Shown here: positions 8,433-16,802 of the stretch, in pieces
Numbering within the stretch: position 1 is the stretch's first letter
Layout of the letters: each line of letters starts with the position of its first letter
Source of the DNA: an uncultured Clostridia bacterium
GTDB lineage: Bacteria > Bacillota > Clostridia > Oscillospirales > Acutalibacteraceae
NCBI GenBank assembly: GCA_947628595.1
Contig: CANRAN010000001.1
Location: forward strand, 1 to 34,845
DNA: 34,845 bases
Direction of reading: 5' to 3'
The notes under the pieces: model-generated
What the model was told of the DNA's origin: nothing
Database searches by the model: none
Seen by the model: the letters and a program-made list of their open reading frames with translations, nothing else
Program-made: the position numbers and the translations under genes

Positions 8433-10985
8433 ATGATAAAATATAAGCTCAGTGAGGTAGCAAAAAACCTTAATGTTCCAAGCAAGGAACTCTCCGAGGT
8501 ACTCAGAACATACCTCAACTCCAATAAAAAATCAGGTGCAATACTTACAGAGGAAGAACTCAATATTATAGTTGAGTATTTCACTCAAAAGACAATGATG
8601 AGTAATCTTAATGATTATTATCAGAGCGCAAATGAACCAAAAATTGATGCGAGCAAAAAGAAAGAGGATACCGAAAAGCCTAAAAATGTAAAGGCTGAGA
8701 AGTCTGATAAACAGGATAAAAATAATAACCGAAAAAAAGACAATAAATCCGGAAACAACAAGGCTCAGAAAGCCGAGAAAAATCCCGTAGCAGATAAAAG
8801 CGAGAAAACTGAAAATAAAGTGTCGGATAAGAATAATCAGAGAGAAAACGACAAAAACTCTCCGAAGCAGGCAGTTAATGAAAAATCCTCTAATAAAAAG
8901 CAGAAGAAAAATAAAGCACCGGCGGCAGCTCGCCCGAAACAAGAAACACATATTCTCTCCGGTAAAAAGTTTGACAAGAGTGAAGCCGTGACTGAAGATA
9001 ACAGCAAGGTAAACGAAAACAGAGGAAGGATTATTAATACAAGGGCTTCTCATGTAAATATTGATAAGTATAATGAAAAGTACGACAGGCTCGCAAGCGA
9101 AAAAATGCATAGGGAGCCTACTGTACAAAAACAGAAGATAAATCAACGCTCACAACAGAAGGGCAAGCCACGTAATTCACGAAAGGAAACTGAACAGGAA
9201 CGCCTAAACAGAATTGCAAATGACCGTAAGAATAAGCCAATCACAGTACAGATACCTGATGAAATTACAGTCGGTGAACTTGCACTCAGGTTGAAGGTCA
9301 CTGCGTCCGAGCTTATCAAAAAACTAATGATGCTTGGAGTTATGGCAAGTATGAGTGATGTCATAGATTTCGATACCGCCTCTCTTGCCGCTATGGAATT
9401 CCATGCAAAGATAGAAAAGGAAGTTATTGAAACAATCGAGGAAAAAATTATTGATAACAGTGAGGATGATGACGATAATCTTGTGGAGCGTGCGCCTGTG
9501 GTTGTCGTTATGGGCCATGTTGACCATGGAAAAACATCCTTGCTCGATGCAATACGTCATGCACACGTTACAGATACAGAGGCAGGCGGCATTACACAGC
9601 ACATAGGAGCATATCGTGTTAAGATCAACGGTAGAAATATCACCTTCCTCGACACACCCGGACATGAGGCATTTACAACCATGAGAGCAAGAGGTGCCCA
9701 AGTTACAGACATTGCAATACTCGTTGTTGCAGCAGATGACGGTATCATGCCACAGACAATAGAGGCTATTCACCATGCAAAGGCGGCAGGAGTTTCAATT
9801 ATCGTTGCAGTCAATAAGATTGATAAACCGGGCGCAGATATAGAACGTGTCAAATCACAGCTTACCGAGCACGAGCTTGTTCCTGAGGAATGGGGCGGCG
9901 ATGTTCCTGTCATTCCTGTTTCGGCACACACAAAGGAGGGTATTGATGACCTTCTTGAAATGGTTTTACTCGTTGCCGATATGAAGGAGCTTAGGGCTAA
10001 CCCCGACAGGGCTGCCAAAGGTACCGTTATAGAGGCAAGACTTGATAAGGGCAGGGGTCCTATTGCAACAGTGCTTGTGCAAAACGGAACACTGAATATA
10101 GGCGATATCATTGTGGCGGGAACAACTGTCGGACGTGTCAGAGCGATGTCAGATGATAAGGGTGTTAAGGTTAAATCAGCAGGTCCGTCTGTTCCGGTTG
10201 AAATAACAGGTCTTAACGATGTACCTACCGGTGGAGATATATTCAATGCAGTTTTAGATGAACGACTTGCAAGGGAACTTGTTGAGCAACGTCGTGATGC
10301 CGCAAAAGAGGAACGCTTCAATTCGGTAACTAAGGTTACTCTTGACAACCTGTTCGACCAAATGAAAATGGGCGAAATGAAGGAACTTAAGATTATAGTC
10401 AAAGCTGATGTTCAAGGTTCAGTTGAGGCTGTAAGACAATCCCTTGAGAAACTTACCAATGATGAGGTTCGTGTAAACGTCATATACAGTGCAGTAGGCG
10501 CAATTAAGGAGTCCGACGTTATGCTTGCTACTGCATCAAATGCTATTATAGTCGGCTTCAATGTACGACCGGATCCTGTCGCTGAGGATGATGCAAAACG
10601 TAACGGTGTAGATATGCGTCTGTACAGAGTAATTTATGACTGTATCGAAGAAATTGAAGCTGCCATGAAAGGTATGCTTGCGCCTAAATTTAAGGAAAAT
10701 ATCCTTGGAAAGGTTGAAGTAAGGCAGACATACAAAATCACCAATGTCGGACTCGTTTCAGGTTCTTATGTACTTTCCGGTAAAGTTGTGCGTGGCGCTC
10801 AGTGCCGTGTAGTACGTGACGGAATTGTTATTGCGGACGATGTGGTTGCTTCTTTGCAGAGATTCAAGGACAGCGTCAAGGAAGTGACCCAGGGATTTGA
10901 GTGTGGTATAACGCTTGAAAAGTACAGTGATATTAAAGAAGGGGATATTTTCGAGATTTACGAAATGGAAGAAATAAAGCAATAA
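8433..10985 (+). CDS. infB: Translation initiation factor IF-2
   Basis: IF-2 is the GTPase that places fMet-tRNA on the 30S subunit and promotes 50S joining. In this 850-residue protein, a small N-terminal IF2_N domain (about 1-55) is followed by a long Lys/Asn/Asp/Glu-rich linker (about 65-265) and a second IF2_N domain (about 268-325). The G domain has GHVDHGKT at 361-368, DTPGH at 407-411 and NKID at 461-464. Domains II to IV follow, ending in the fMet-tRNA-binding C2 domain. AGGAGG precedes the ATG by 9 nt. It is the last gene of the operon, with a strong terminator 13 nt after the stop. ylxP, rbfA and truB, which follow infB in B. subtilis, are not here. Confidence 0.98.
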   Translation: MIKYKLSEVAKNLNVPSKELSEVLRTYLNSNKKSGAILTEEELNIIVEYFTQKTMMSNLNDYYQSANEPKIDASKKKEDTEKPKNVKAEKSDKQDKNNNRKKDNKSGNNKAQKAEKNPVADKSEKTENKVSDKNNQRENDKNSPKQAVNEKSSNKKQKKNKAPAAARPKQETHILSGKKFDKSEAVTEDNSKVNENRGRIINTRASHVNIDKYNEKYDRLASEKMHREPTVQKQKINQRSQQKGKPRNSRKETEQERLNRIANDRKNKPITVQIPDEITVGELALRLKVTASELIKKLMMLGVMASMSDVIDFDTASLAAMEFHAKIEKEVIETIEEKIIDNSEDDDDNLVERAPVVVVMGHVDHGKTSLLDAIRHAHVTDTEAGGITQHIGAYRVKINGRNITFLDTPGHEAFTTMRARGAQVTDIAILVVAADDGIMPQTIEAIHHAKAAGVSIIVAVNKIDKPGADIERVKSQLTEHELVPEEWGGDVPVIPVSAHTKEGIDDLLEMVLLVADMKELRANPDRAAKGTVIEARLDKGRGPIATVLVQNGTLNIGDIIVAGTTVGRVRAMSDDKGVKVKSAGPSVPVEITGLNDVPTGGDIFNAVLDERLARELVEQRRDAAKEERFNSVTKVTLDNLFDQMKMGEMKELKIIVKADVQGSVEAVRQSLEKLTNDEVRVNVIYSAVGAIKESDVMLATASNAIIVGFNVRPDPVAEDDAKRNGVDMRLYRVIYDCIEEIEAAMKGMLAPKFKENILGKVEVRQTYKITNVGLVSGSYVLSGKVVRGAQCRVVRDGIVIADDVVASLQRFKDSVKEVTQGFECGITLEKYSDIKEGDIFEIYEMEEIKQ

Positions 10986-10998
10986 ATTCAACAAGGCT

Positions 10999-11040
10999 GC
11001 CTTATTAAGTATGTTAATACTTAATAAGGCGCCAGTTTTT
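10999..11040 (+). terminator. Rho-independent terminator of the infB operon
   Basis: GCCTTATTAAGTAT (10999-11012) pairs perfectly with ATACTTAATAAGGC (11017-11030) around a GTTA loop. A T-run (11036-11041) follows after five bases. Confidence 0.85.
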
Positions 11041-11063
11041 TCATATATACCAAACCCCATGAA

Positions 11064-11119
11064 TAATAAAAATCAGAGCTGCCGACAGTTCAAACTGAAA
11101 GCAGCTCTGATTTTTATTA
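11064..11119 (-). terminator. Bidirectional terminator of the pilin genes
   Basis: Perfect 19-bp arms at 11064-11082 and 11101-11119 surround an 18-nt loop that has its own small CAGTT/AACTG stem. A-rich and T-rich ends give U-tracts in both directions. It lies 12 bp after the stop of the last minus-strand prepilin gene and is back to back with the infB terminator. Confidence 0.8.
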
Positions 11120-11131
11120 TATAACCGATAA

Positions 11132-11842
11132 TCAGTCAATTACATCATTTAAAAAAACCACACCGGTTTTATCCTTAACAGCATCGTCTCCAACCTTTAC
11201 AGTACCGAAATCGGCATCTTCCACAAGCGTTGTACTGACATTTGTGCTTATTTTTCTGCGTAGATCATCTGCATTATTAAGTATTACAGATCCACTTAAA
11301 GAATATCCGTCAACCATCTTTATATCATAATTCAGATAATAAAAACACTGCGATGGGTCATCAACAACATCAGGCGCAATCTTTTGCTTTTTACACGAGA
11401 AAACGATACTTTCGACTCCCTCAATCTCAATAGCATTAGATTCATTCAGATTTCCGGCATCATCTCTATCCTGAGATTTATATGTGGCATTGGTTTCATC
11501 TTTCTCCATCGTTATGTAGGAAACCCCGGTTTTATTCGCCATACCACTCACAAGCTGATTAAAAGCAGTTTCATTAAATATATGTGATGTAGTCGGAGTA
11601 GCGGTAGTAGGTGTAGATGAGTCTATAAAGTACAGATTTTTGCAGTTTCTTGCACCTGTAACAATATAGTTCTCAATCATGCCTGCCTTTTGCTGCTGCG
11701 AAATAAGAGCGGAAGAAGTGGAATAGTTATTAAGTGCCGAAACAAATATACCCACACCCATACCGGATGTTATAGCCAGTATAGCAACTGTAACTACAAG
11801 TTCAACAAGCGTAAGACCTTTTTTACTTCTGATTTTCTTCAT
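11132..11842 (-). CDS. Prepilin-like protein with type IV N-terminus
   Basis: A 236-residue prepilin/pseudopilin. The leader MKKIRSKKG is followed by LTLVELVVTVAIL, the classic type III signal. Prepilin peptidase should cut after Gly9, giving a mature protein with Glu5 in the expected place. After the helix the head domain is Thr/Asn/Asp-rich with few cysteines. The start at 11842 is chosen because GGAGGT lies upstream at about 10 nt. A longer in-frame start would overlap the upstream gene and place extra residues before the basic leader. It is the last gene of the pilus locus and is directly followed by a strong terminator. It resembles a minor pilin or PilW-like component more than a major pilin, which is a judgement from its size. 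Confidence 0.8.
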   Translation of the reverse strand: MKKIRSKKGLTLVELVVTVAILAITSGMGVGIFVSALNNYSTSSALISQQQKAGMIENYIVTGARNCKNLYFIDSSTPTTATPTTSHIFNETAFNQLVSGMANKTGVSYITMEKDETNATYKSQDRDDAGNLNESNAIEIEGVESIVFSCKKQKIAPDVVDDPSQCFYYLNYDIKMVDGYSLSGSVILNNADDLRRKISTNVSTTLVEDADFGTVKVGDDAVKDKTGVVFLNDVID

Positions 11843-11861
11843 CTCAAACCCAACCTCCATT

Positions 11862-12437
11862 TTATATATAAGGTACAAAGCTTTCGCAGATTATCTCTCC
11901 ACTTGCTGTTTCAAACCTTGTCATTATCCTCATTCCCGAAATATCGTGATTAGCAGTACCACCCGTGCCCGACGTAACAAGCGAAGTCGTTTCGGGAATT
12001 AATGTATATTGGTATGATTGACCGTCCACAAAAGCAGCTTCATAATTGCCACTGCCATTAACAGTAGGAGGCACAAAAACAACTCCACTCAGTCGCTCAT
12101 TGATAGCCGAAACGACTGCCACAGCACTTTCATCACTGGAGGGGCTGATACCATGTGCCTGAATATCTTTAATATTGTCTATAAGATCTTTTGCCTGACT
12201 CTCATCTTCAATTTTCAGACATCTGAAAGTGCCGAATATAATCTCATTTACCGAAGCATCCAGCAGGTCCTCCCTATTCCCGTCTGCATTGTACACTGTG
12301 GTAGTATATCCGTTTACCATTCCGCTAAGAGTAGAAGCAAATACGATAACTATAATGGCAACACCGACAAGCACTTCAACAAGGGACATACCTTTTTTTG
12401 ACCTCAGCTTATTCTTTATTAATAATCTTTTTTTCAT
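11862..12437 (-). CDS. Prepilin-like protein, second type IV pseudopilin
   Basis: A 191-residue protein with a basic leader of 16 residues ending in SKKG, then MSLVEVLVGVAIIVIVF. Cleavage after Gly16 leaves Met1 and the conserved Glu5 of the mature protein, a pattern seen in PilV/GspI-like minor pilins. The remainder is a soluble head with Asp/Ser/Gly-rich loops. GGAGG lies about 10 nt upstream of the ATG. It is preceded by its own promoter (12526-12553) and a 277-bp gap after pilC, and followed after 19 bp by the second prepilin-like gene. The processing enzyme is encoded in the same locus. Confidence 0.8.
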   Translation of the reverse strand: MKKRLLIKNKLRSKKGMSLVEVLVGVAIIVIVFASTLSGMVNGYTTTVYNADGNREDLLDASVNEIIFGTFRCLKIEDESQAKDLIDNIKDIQAHGISPSSDESAVAVVSAINERLSGVVFVPPTVNGSGNYEAAFVDGQSYQYTLIPETTSLVTSGTGGTANHDISGMRIMTRFETASGEIICESFVPYI

Positions 12438-12525
12438 TTTCAGGAACCCTCCGTCTATCGTATTTAGTACATAAGTATATTCATATCCACACCGCCGAGT
12501 ATATTACTAACATATATACGCTTTT

Positions 12526-12553
12526 ATTATACTATATCTCCAAGAAAATTCAA
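12526..12553 (-). promoter_or_regulatory. Internal promoter for the two prepilin genes
   Basis: On the minus strand, TTGAAT (12548-12553) is followed by a 16-nt spacer and a perfect TATAAT (12526-12531), about 88 nt upstream of the prepilin start at 12437. Confidence 0.55.
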
Positions 12554-12626
12554 TGATTTTTCAGAGGATAAATTTAACAAAATTTCCGAATACTATTTAG
12601 TAATATTAATAGTATGAACAGGCAAA

Positions 12627-12658
12627 CGGTACACTGACGTTTATCCGCCAATGTACCG
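12627..12658 (-). other. Stable RNA hairpin between pilC and prepilin genes
   Basis: On the minus strand CGGTACATTGGCG pairs with CGTCAGTGTACCG over 13 bp with two G-U pairs, around a 6-nt GATAAA loop. Only TTT follows, so it is at best a weak terminator. It could be a processing or stability element that lets motor and pilin genes be expressed at different levels. Confidence 0.5.
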
Positions 12659-12714
12659 GAAACCTCATCGTGTCTGTAATTTTAAAAGCAGCCAAAACAT
12701 ATTTACATTACTAC

Positions 12715-13953
12715 TTAGGTTGCTTCATCAATAACACCATATATACCAAACATCGGAAGGATCATGGATACAACAACCGTACCAACAACTACACCAATTA
12801 CAACTGTCATAATAGGTGTCATTGCATCGGTAAGTTTCTGAGTTGAATCATCGCTCTGCTCCTCAAACAGCTCTGCCATCTTGTATAGCGAGTCACCGAG
12901 CATACCCGACTCCTCACCTACACGCACCATTGACACAAGTATCGGATCAAACACAGGATGCTTGGACATGGCCTCGTTTATTGTTATACCAATCTGAACA
13001 TCATCAATAACCGCCTGAATCTGCTCCCTTACATAAACATTTGTAACTGCATCATGTGCAAGTCCCATCGCCTTATGAATAGGAATACCGGCATCTGTGA
13101 GCGTTGACATAATACGGCTGAAACGAGCAAGCGAGCTTTGACGGATAATAGGACCTATAAGAGGAATTCTTAGGGCAATCTTCGCTACGAACATCTGAAA
13201 ATCAGCATTATTCTTTTTGAGTGTTATAAAAGCAAAAGCAATTACCGCAACAATAATTAAAATCAGCCACCAATATCCTATGAGGACATCCGAGAATGCC
13301 ATTACCGCAAGGGTAAGTCCGGGAAGCTCCGCTCCGAACGATCCATAAGTATCCTTAAATGTCGGAAGAACGAAACCGCAGAGGATTATAATAAGTGCAA
13401 TAACAAGTACGATAAGAAAGATAGGATATGTAAATGCACTCCTAAGCTTTCCTGAAAGAGCCATATCCTTCTTACAGATAAGCGCACACTGTTGAAATGC
13501 CGAGTCAAGACGACCATTCGCTTCACCGGCTTCTATAATACTGATATATACACCGGGAAAACCTGCAAAGTTTCTCATAGACTGAGAAAGTGTAAAACCG
13601 TTATACAGATTCTCATTGATTTCACGAAGTATCTTTTTTATTGCCTGATCCTTCTCGGAGTCAATCATAATCTGCATTGCAAGTGACAGGTTGATACCTG
13701 CTTTCATCATCATACCAAGCTGGTTGAACAGCATCAGCAAAGCTTTCTTCTTCAGCTTTTTGTTATGAACATCTCCGCTTAAATCCATTTGCCAGATACT
13801 TGTAGGGGCATCTGAGCCGGCGGCCTCCTTTATATCCTGAACAATAAGTCCTTTCTCGCGAAGCATCGACACTGCCTGACTTTGTGAATCGGCCTCAATC
13901 GCACCCTCTTTTTTCTGATTTCTGACGTTCATCGCCACGTATTTATATTTCAA
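12715..13953 (-). CDS. pilC: Type IV pilus inner-membrane platform protein PilC
   Basis: PilC/GspF family membrane platform on which the PilB and PilT ATPases act, 412 residues. Two homologous GspF domains are visible. The first has LFNQLGMMMKAGINLSLAM (about 90-108). The second has FSRIMSTLTDAGIPIHKAM. Hydrophobic segments lie between the domains and at the C-terminal end. The N-terminal MKYKYVAMN...GAIEADSQSQA stretch is also typical of the family. A GAGGTGA ribosome binding site is about 11 nt upstream. The gene starts 13 nt after pilT and is the last gene before the intergenic hairpin. Confidence 0.93.
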   Translation of the reverse strand: MKYKYVAMNVRNQKKEGAIEADSQSQAVSMLREKGLIVQDIKEAAGSDAPTSIWQMDLSGDVHNKKLKKKALLMLFNQLGMMMKAGINLSLAMQIMIDSEKDQAIKKILREINENLYNGFTLSQSMRNFAGFPGVYISIIEAGEANGRLDSAFQQCALICKKDMALSGKLRSAFTYPIFLIVLVIALIIILCGFVLPTFKDTYGSFGAELPGLTLAVMAFSDVLIGYWWLILIIVAVIAFAFITLKKNNADFQMFVAKIALRIPLIGPIIRQSSLARFSRIMSTLTDAGIPIHKAMGLAHDAVTNVYVREQIQAVIDDVQIGITINEAMSKHPVFDPILVSMVRVGEESGMLGDSLYKMAELFEEQSDDSTQKLTDAMTPIMTVVIGVVVGTVVVSMILPMFGIYGVIDEAT

Positions 13954-13966
13954 GACGGCTCACCTC

Positions 13967-15013
13967 TTATCTTCTGGCATCAGTATCGCCTATATCAAAG
14001 TTCCATGCCTTTGCAACCTGCTCGGTAATGAGACCCTGTGCAAGGAGGTTGTCTATACTCTTGCTCATCGTTATCATACCATATTGCTGACCGAGCTGTA
14101 TAGACTGCTGTATATTTGCTACCTTATTTTCACGAATAAGGTTACTTATGGCTCCGGTAACAAACATTATTTCAAATGCTGCTATTCGACCTCCGGTTGC
14201 TCTCGGCAAAAGTCTCTGAGAAATAACAGCCTTAAGTGAGGTAGAGAGCTGTACTCTTATCTGCTGCTGCTGATCAGGTGGGAAAATATCAACAAGTCGG
14301 TCTATCGTCTTTGCCGCACCCTCTGTATGTACCGTTGAAAATACCAAGTGACCTGTTTCAGTTGCTGTCAGCGCTATCTGAATAGATTCACGGTCACGCA
14401 TCTCTCCGACGAGTATAATATCAGGGTCTTCACGCATGGCAGCTCTCAATGCCATTGGGTACGAACGGCTGTCAAGACCTATTTCTCTCTGATTTATTAT
14501 GCAACGCTTGGGAGTGTGTAAAAACTCAACAGGATCCTCGATAGTAATTATATGCTTACTCTTATACTTATTTATCTCATTTATAAGAGCTGCAAGTGTT
14601 GTTGATTTACCTGAACCTGTAGGTCCGCACATAAGAACAAGTCCTGAATTTAGGTCAAGAGTCTTTCTTATGGAATTAGGAAGATTCAGTGTTGAAAGCT
14701 CAGGAACAACGCTGTTGATTACACGGAGTACAAGTGATGTACCATTACGCTGTCTGAAAGCATTTGCTCTGAAACGTCCACATTCGCCAATTTCAACTGC
14801 GGCATCCGCCTCTCCTGTCGCAAGGAAAGTTTCAAACCTTGATTGGTTAAGTACCGCTTTGATAATAGCTGTAACCTCGGCTTCCTTGAGAGCCGGGTCA
14901 TTTGTAAAAAACGCATTACCATGAAGGCGGTATGCCGGATGGTTGCCCGATGCCAGATGTATATCCGAAGCACCCTTTCCGACGGCTTCTTTTACAAGGC
15001 TGTAAAAATCCAT
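13967..15013 (-). CDS. pilT: Pilus retraction ATPase PilT
   Basis: A cytoplasmic hexameric ATPase of the PilT family, which powers pilus retraction, 348 residues. Walker A is GPTGSGKST at 130-138. The Asp box is IITIEDPVEFLH, Walker B is IILVGEMRDRES, and the His box is STVHTEGAAKTIDRL. It lacks the extra N-terminal domain and the zinc site of PilB, which separates the two. The N-terminal DIHLASGNHPAYRLHG is the PAS-like start seen in PilT. A GGGGTAG lies about 6 nt before the ATG. Its presence next to pilB suggests a dynamic type IV pilus rather than a pure secretion system. Confidence 0.95.
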   Translation of the reverse strand: MDFYSLVKEAVGKGASDIHLASGNHPAYRLHGNAFFTNDPALKEAEVTAIIKAVLNQSRFETFLATGEADAAVEIGECGRFRANAFRQRNGTSLVLRVINSVVPELSTLNLPNSIRKTLDLNSGLVLMCGPTGSGKSTTLAALINEINKYKSKHIITIEDPVEFLHTPKRCIINQREIGLDSRSYPMALRAAMREDPDIILVGEMRDRESIQIALTATETGHLVFSTVHTEGAAKTIDRLVDIFPPDQQQQIRVQLSTSLKAVISQRLLPRATGGRIAAFEIMFVTGAISNLIRENKVANIQQSIQLGQQYGMITMSKSIDNLLAQGLITEQVAKAWNFDIGDTDARR

Positions 15014-15074
15014 TATAATCTACCCCATTCTGTGTATAGAATTTGTGTCGAAACACATTTATATTCAGATCTCA

Positions 15075-16775
15075 TCAATCATTTGAGATCGTCATGTCAA
15101 TATACTCCTCATAGGAGGTAAGACCCTGAAGAACATCTCTTCTTACATTTTCTTTCATTGATATCATACCCTCCTCAATCGCCATATCTCTAAGTTCATC
15201 CGTACTGACCCCCTGTGTTATTGCTCTTTTCAGAGTAGTCGTCAGCATCATTACTTCATGGACTGCGACACGCCCTTTATATCCCTTCATATTGCATTTT
15301 TCGCAACCGACCGGACGATAAAGGGTTATTTCTTCATCTTCATCAAGTCCCAGACCTATACGCTCGTTAAGGTCAGGACTATATGCTTCCTTGCAGTTTG
15401 TACAAAGTCGCCTTGCAAGTTTCTGAGCAATAATTCCAAGAAGCGCCGAGGATACCATGTACGGCTCTATTCCCATATCCACAAGACGTGCAACCGAACT
15501 TGGTGCATCATATGTATGGAGGGTTGAGAGAACAAGGTGTCCTGTTATAGCTGCCTGTACAGCTATTCCGGCAGTTTCACCGTCACGGATCTCACCTATC
15601 ATTATAATGTCAGGGTCCTGACGAAGAATACTTCTCAAAGCAGCTGCAAAGGTCAGACCTGCCTTTTCGTTTGTCTGAACCTGTGTTATTCCCTGTTGAA
15701 TCATTTCCACAGGGTCTTCAACAGTTATAATGTTAATATCCTCACCCATAACCTCACGCAATGCCGTATAAAGCGTTGTCGATTTACCTGAACCCGTAGC
15801 ACCTGTTACAAGGATAATTCCTCTGTGGCTCTTTACCAGATGATTAAACTTTTCAAGATTTTCGGGCAGGAAGCCTATATTTTCCTTTTTAAGCTCCATT
15901 CCGAGCGAGGTTGTAATACGCATAACTATCTTCTCGCCAAACATACACGGCAGAACAGAAATACGGAAGTCTATATCCTTTCCGCCGACACGGTATTTGA
16001 TACGACCATCCTGTGGGATACGCTTTTCTGCTATATTCATATTTCCTATGAATTTGATACGTGATGTTACCGAAGGTATAAGCTCAGCCGCAGTTTCCAT
16101 GTAAATTTGGAGCTTACCGTCAATACGGAATCTTATTCTCAGGCAGCTTTCCATAGGCTCTATGTGAATATCGGATGCCTTTGAAAATATTGCCTCCTCA
16201 ATCATACTGTTTACAAAACGTATGATAGGCTGGTCATTCGCAGATGCTTCCTGTGCAGCTGCTGCCTCAGCCTCAAGCTCAGCCTTAGACTTTCCGGCCT
16301 TTGATTCAAGAAATTCCTTTGCATCATCGACTGCCTTCTTGGCAGCATATAACTCACGGAATTTATTCGCTATCTTTGACCCCTCGGCTATAACGGGTCG
16401 GATCTTCATCTTTGTTGTTATTCCAATATCCTGTATTCCGTTATAGTTTGTCGGATCAGCCATAGCGATGGTAAGGTATCGACCGCTCTGCTCTATTGCT
16501 ATTGCCATGTGCTTCTGTGCTATATCCTCGGGAATAATTCCCGATATTTCTTCGGGGATCTGCACCTCATCGAGATCTATGTATGGAATTGTAAGCTGCT
16601 GTTCAAGCGCCCTGCACACCTGCAACTCAGTTACAACACCGTCCTCAATAAGAATATCAGCGAGACGCTTACCGCTTCCGCCCTTCTGCTTTTTGAGTGC
16701 TTCATCAAGCTGTTCATCGGTTATAGCTCCGGCATCAATAAGAATTTGTCCGATTCTGAGACGATTCGCTTTCAT
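15075..16775 (-). CDS. pilB: Pilus assembly ATPase PilB (GspE family)
   Basis: The hexameric ATPase that drives pilus extension, 566 residues. The N-terminus holds two tandem 24-residue helical motifs (7-30 and 37-60) of the MshEN/T2SSE_N type, each starting with R-I/L and ending in Q. The ATPase core has Walker A GATGSGKST (325-333), the Asp box TVEDPVEMI, Walker B MIGEIRDGET and a His box STLHTYDAPSSVARL. A zinc-binding CxxC pair follows (CTNC and CEKC), as in GspE/PilB. GGGAGC lies upstream of the start. It sits between the prepilin peptidase (27 bp away) and pilT (61 bp away). Confidence 0.95.
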   Translation of the reverse strand: MKANRLRIGQILIDAGAITDEQLDEALKKQKGGSGKRLADILIEDGVVTELQVCRALEQQLTIPYIDLDEVQIPEEISGIIPEDIAQKHMAIAIEQSGRYLTIAMADPTNYNGIQDIGITTKMKIRPVIAEGSKIANKFRELYAAKKAVDDAKEFLESKAGKSKAELEAEAAAAQEASANDQPIIRFVNSMIEEAIFSKASDIHIEPMESCLRIRFRIDGKLQIYMETAAELIPSVTSRIKFIGNMNIAEKRIPQDGRIKYRVGGKDIDFRISVLPCMFGEKIVMRITTSLGMELKKENIGFLPENLEKFNHLVKSHRGIILVTGATGSGKSTTLYTALREVMGEDINIITVEDPVEMIQQGITQVQTNEKAGLTFAAALRSILRQDPDIIMIGEIRDGETAGIAVQAAITGHLVLSTLHTYDAPSSVARLVDMGIEPYMVSSALLGIIAQKLARRLCTNCKEAYSPDLNERIGLGLDEDEEITLYRPVGCEKCNMKGYKGRVAVHEVMMLTTTLKRAITQGVSTDELRDMAIEEGMISMKENVRRDVLQGLTSYEEYIDMTISND

Positions 16776-16802
16776 ATTTTCAGCTCCCGATTAAAAATAA
16801 AA

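Noticed and set aside
12619..12664. Cyclic di-GMP (GEMM-type) riboswitch look-alike near the pilin genes
   Set aside because: GGCAAAC beside a stem recalls GEMM, but it is on the strand opposite to the pilus genes and lacks the ACGCAAAGCC half and the second stem.
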